A stretch of DNA of 64,000 bases from Pelodera strongyloides (taxonomy: Eukaryota > Nematoda > Chromadorea > Rhabditida > Rhabditidae), in assembly GCA_036852015.1 (NCBI GenBank), contig JAANDG010000517.1, positions 1-64,000 of the forward strand, in the 5' to 3' direction. Below, piece after piece: positions 63,701 through 64,000 of this stretch. Position 1 is the stretch's first letter, and every line of letters begins with the position of its first letter. A model generated the notes under the pieces. It ran no database searches and was not told where the DNA came from. It worked only from the letters and a program-made list of their open reading frames with translations. Made by a program: the position numbers and the translations under genes.

Positions 63701-64000
63701 GACGGTCAGACGTATCTATCGAAGCTCGAAGCTATGGGAAGGGGGGTTTAACTCGATTGATCGCATAAACCGGGTTTATGCGATCAATCGAGTCGCTCTC
63801 GTGGCTAACGAACGGGACGAAGAAGACAGAATAACAAGAACATTTTAGCAGTTTTTCGAGTCTTCTATTAATTAATTAGCGAATGATAGAAATGATGAAA
63901 TGAAACTCAGCGCAACACAAAAATAGCAAAAGGAACAAAATACCAAAACCAAAGTGCCAACCTGTGTGTCCGATGATGTATCCATGAGCTCTTCAACTGA
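42799..64000 (-). CDS. UBR3: UBR3-type E3 ubiquitin ligase, 3' part (5' end outside the window)
   Basis: About 38 exons read leftward. Exact 3' exons: 42799-42919 (stop at 42799), 43206-43303, 43669-43749, 43846-43962, 44255-44368, 50248-50339. Others lie near 50669-50819, 50998-51101, 51213-51341, 51649-51716, 51915-52000, 52097-52178, 52590-52659, 53213-53292, 53590-53755, 54303-54440, 54693-54758, 55101-55202, 55450-55558, 55944-56081, 56392-56458, 56573-56651, 57063-57137, 57619-57693, 57800-57888, 58204-58323, 58543-58650, 59133-59240, 59677-59735, 59913-60014, 60167-60222, 60631-60705, 60990-61105, 61406-61560, 62040-62186, 62661-62741, 63057-63143 and 63962-64000. A charged helix ([17 protein letters not shown]) precedes a RING-like region: [27 protein letters not shown]. 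The C-terminal domain has [18 protein letters not shown] and [20 protein letters not shown], the last closely matching animal UBR3. UBR3 ubiquitinates substrates with UBE2A/B-type E2s. The UBR box is not in the window. Confidence 0.93.
44369..46457. other. First part of the large UBR3 intron
   Basis: This 5.9-kb intron (44369-50247) holds a MITE at 44428-44817 and then about 1.6 kb of AT-rich sequence with only short unsupported frames. It leads into the nested plus-strand gene, so that gene's promoter must lie here. Confidence 0.6.
44428..44817. mobile_element. MITE with repeated 12-bp palindromes
   Basis: Terminal inverted repeats are GAGGCCATATTCAC and its complement. Inside are four exact copies of the palindrome TGCGAATTCGCA (44551, 44617, 44639 and 44687) and a fifth with one change near 44732. 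The frames crossing it on both strands are incidental. Confidence 0.75.
46458..49652 (+). CDS. TMEM272-like four-transmembrane protein, 372 aa, nested in a UBR3 intron
   Basis: Eight exons: 46458-46520, 47004-47116, 47706-48052, 48124-48294, 48761-48887, 48977-49074, 49189-49332 and 49597-49652; 1119 nt. The ATG gives [11 protein letters not shown]. The first 210 residues are Ser/Pro/Asn-rich and cytosolic-looking, with a PPPYD motif near the membrane that could bind WW domains. Four hydrophobic spans follow: [20 protein letters not shown] (about 212-231), [18 protein letters not shown] (244-262), [16 protein letters not shown] (291-306) and a final one that continues across the last junction (336-366). 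The loop between spans 3 and 4 has W, Y and C residues ([22 protein letters not shown]), as in the TMEM272 family. The function of that family is not established. It is transcribed opposite to its host gene. Confidence 0.8.
49653..50247. other. Remainder of the UBR3 intron, 3' flank of the nested gene
   Basis: AT-rich, with AATAAA-like words near 50039 and 50107 that could end the nested transcript. No frame is supported. Confidence 0.5.
52192..52292. mobile_element. Short MITE, family of the 58.9 kb element
   Basis: The left end AAAGCGAAATGCTAGCCCCT and the right-hand AATTTTCCAAAGAGGCTA match the termini of the element at 58884-59055. It ends about a dozen bases from the acceptor of the UBR3 exon at 52097-52178. 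Confidence 0.65.
53831..54193. mobile_element. Foldback element in a UBR3 intron
   Basis: Arms of about 120 bp are inverted copies. Landmarks are AACCGAATAATTTGAATTCC and TAGTTCTACTTAACTACCGC at the left, with complements at the right. The loop of about 110 bases is unique. Confidence 0.8.
57317..57453. mobile_element. 137-bp MITE with about 33-bp terminal inverted repeats
   Basis: The left end GAGGACGTATTCACC runs into AACACACAGGGAGCCCTCC, and the right end is its near-exact complement. The outer GAGGCCRTATTCACC resembles the ends of the 44.4 kb element. Confidence 0.8.
58884..59055. mobile_element. Near-perfect palindromic MITE
   Basis: The 170-bp element folds almost end to end. The arms contain AAAGCGAAATGCT, CTTTGGAAAATTT and TAGCATAGGATA or their complements. 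It sits in a UBR3 intron and is related to the copy at 52192-52292. Confidence 0.8.
59337..59566. mobile_element. Long-hairpin MITE, PIF/Harbinger-like, second copy
   Basis: Starts GGGCGCGTTTAAGATGGCC and ends with its complement, with arms of about 80 bp. It is flanked by an exact TTA duplication (59334-59336 and 59567-59569). The terminal GGGCGCGTT is shared with the element at 28083. The 119-aa frame through it is incidental. Confidence 0.85.
63751..63793. repeat. Perfect 20-bp-arm hairpin
   Basis: ACTCGATTGATCGCATAAAC, loop CGG, then the exact complement. It lies in a UBR3 intron, 170 bases before the last exon seen in the window. Confidence 0.8.

Overview
The window is animal nuclear DNA: AT-rich, intron-rich, with GT-AG introns mostly of about 50 to 700 bases and many small non-autonomous transposons. 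The recognisable genes (TBC1D15/17, UBR3 and a TMEM272-like four-span protein) are conserved in animals. The short introns and dense miniature elements suggest an invertebrate, possibly an early-branching marine one; I cannot place it further. Nothing looks bacterial, viral or organellar. Gene models were built by hand from splice signals and frame continuity. Four complete models sum to whole codons over all exons (TBC1D15-like 609 aa, TMEM272-like 372 aa, tail-anchored orphan 290 aa, low-complexity gene 600 aa), which is strong internal support.

Layout. 1-6 kb: serially duplicated, partly decayed blocks on the minus strand, each holding a short open frame between good splice sites; this looks like an exon-duplication array. 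6.3-6.5 kb: a GC-rich miniature transposon. 7.3-15.3 kb: a minus-strand gene for an unrecognised nuclear-type protein (proline-rich, helical, Gly/Ala/Asn-rich, acidic repeats, Ser-rich, basic tail), itself grown by exon duplication. 18.2-19.8 kb: a small plus-strand gene of unknown function. 19.8-28 kb: mostly repeats, including a foldback element and a 3.5 kb satellite of about fifty 71-bp units. 28.5-32.5 kb: a minus-strand nine-exon gene for a tail-anchored membrane protein. 34.4-41.1 kb: a plus-strand TBC1D15/17 Rab GTPase-activating protein. 42.8-64 kb: the minus-strand 3' part of UBR3 (about 38 exons; the 5' part lies beyond the right edge). A complete plus-strand TMEM272-like gene (46.5-49.7 kb) sits inside one UBR3 intron.

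The genes do not form a pathway. The tail-anchored gene and the TBC1D15-like gene are divergent about 2 kb apart; the TBC1D15-like gene and UBR3 converge about 1.7 kb apart. The most unusual content is the two exon-duplication systems at 0.3-15 kb, a compensated frameshift in the acidic repeat, a hairpin-forming 71-bp satellite, and at least nine inverted-repeat elements, several with exact target-site duplications.
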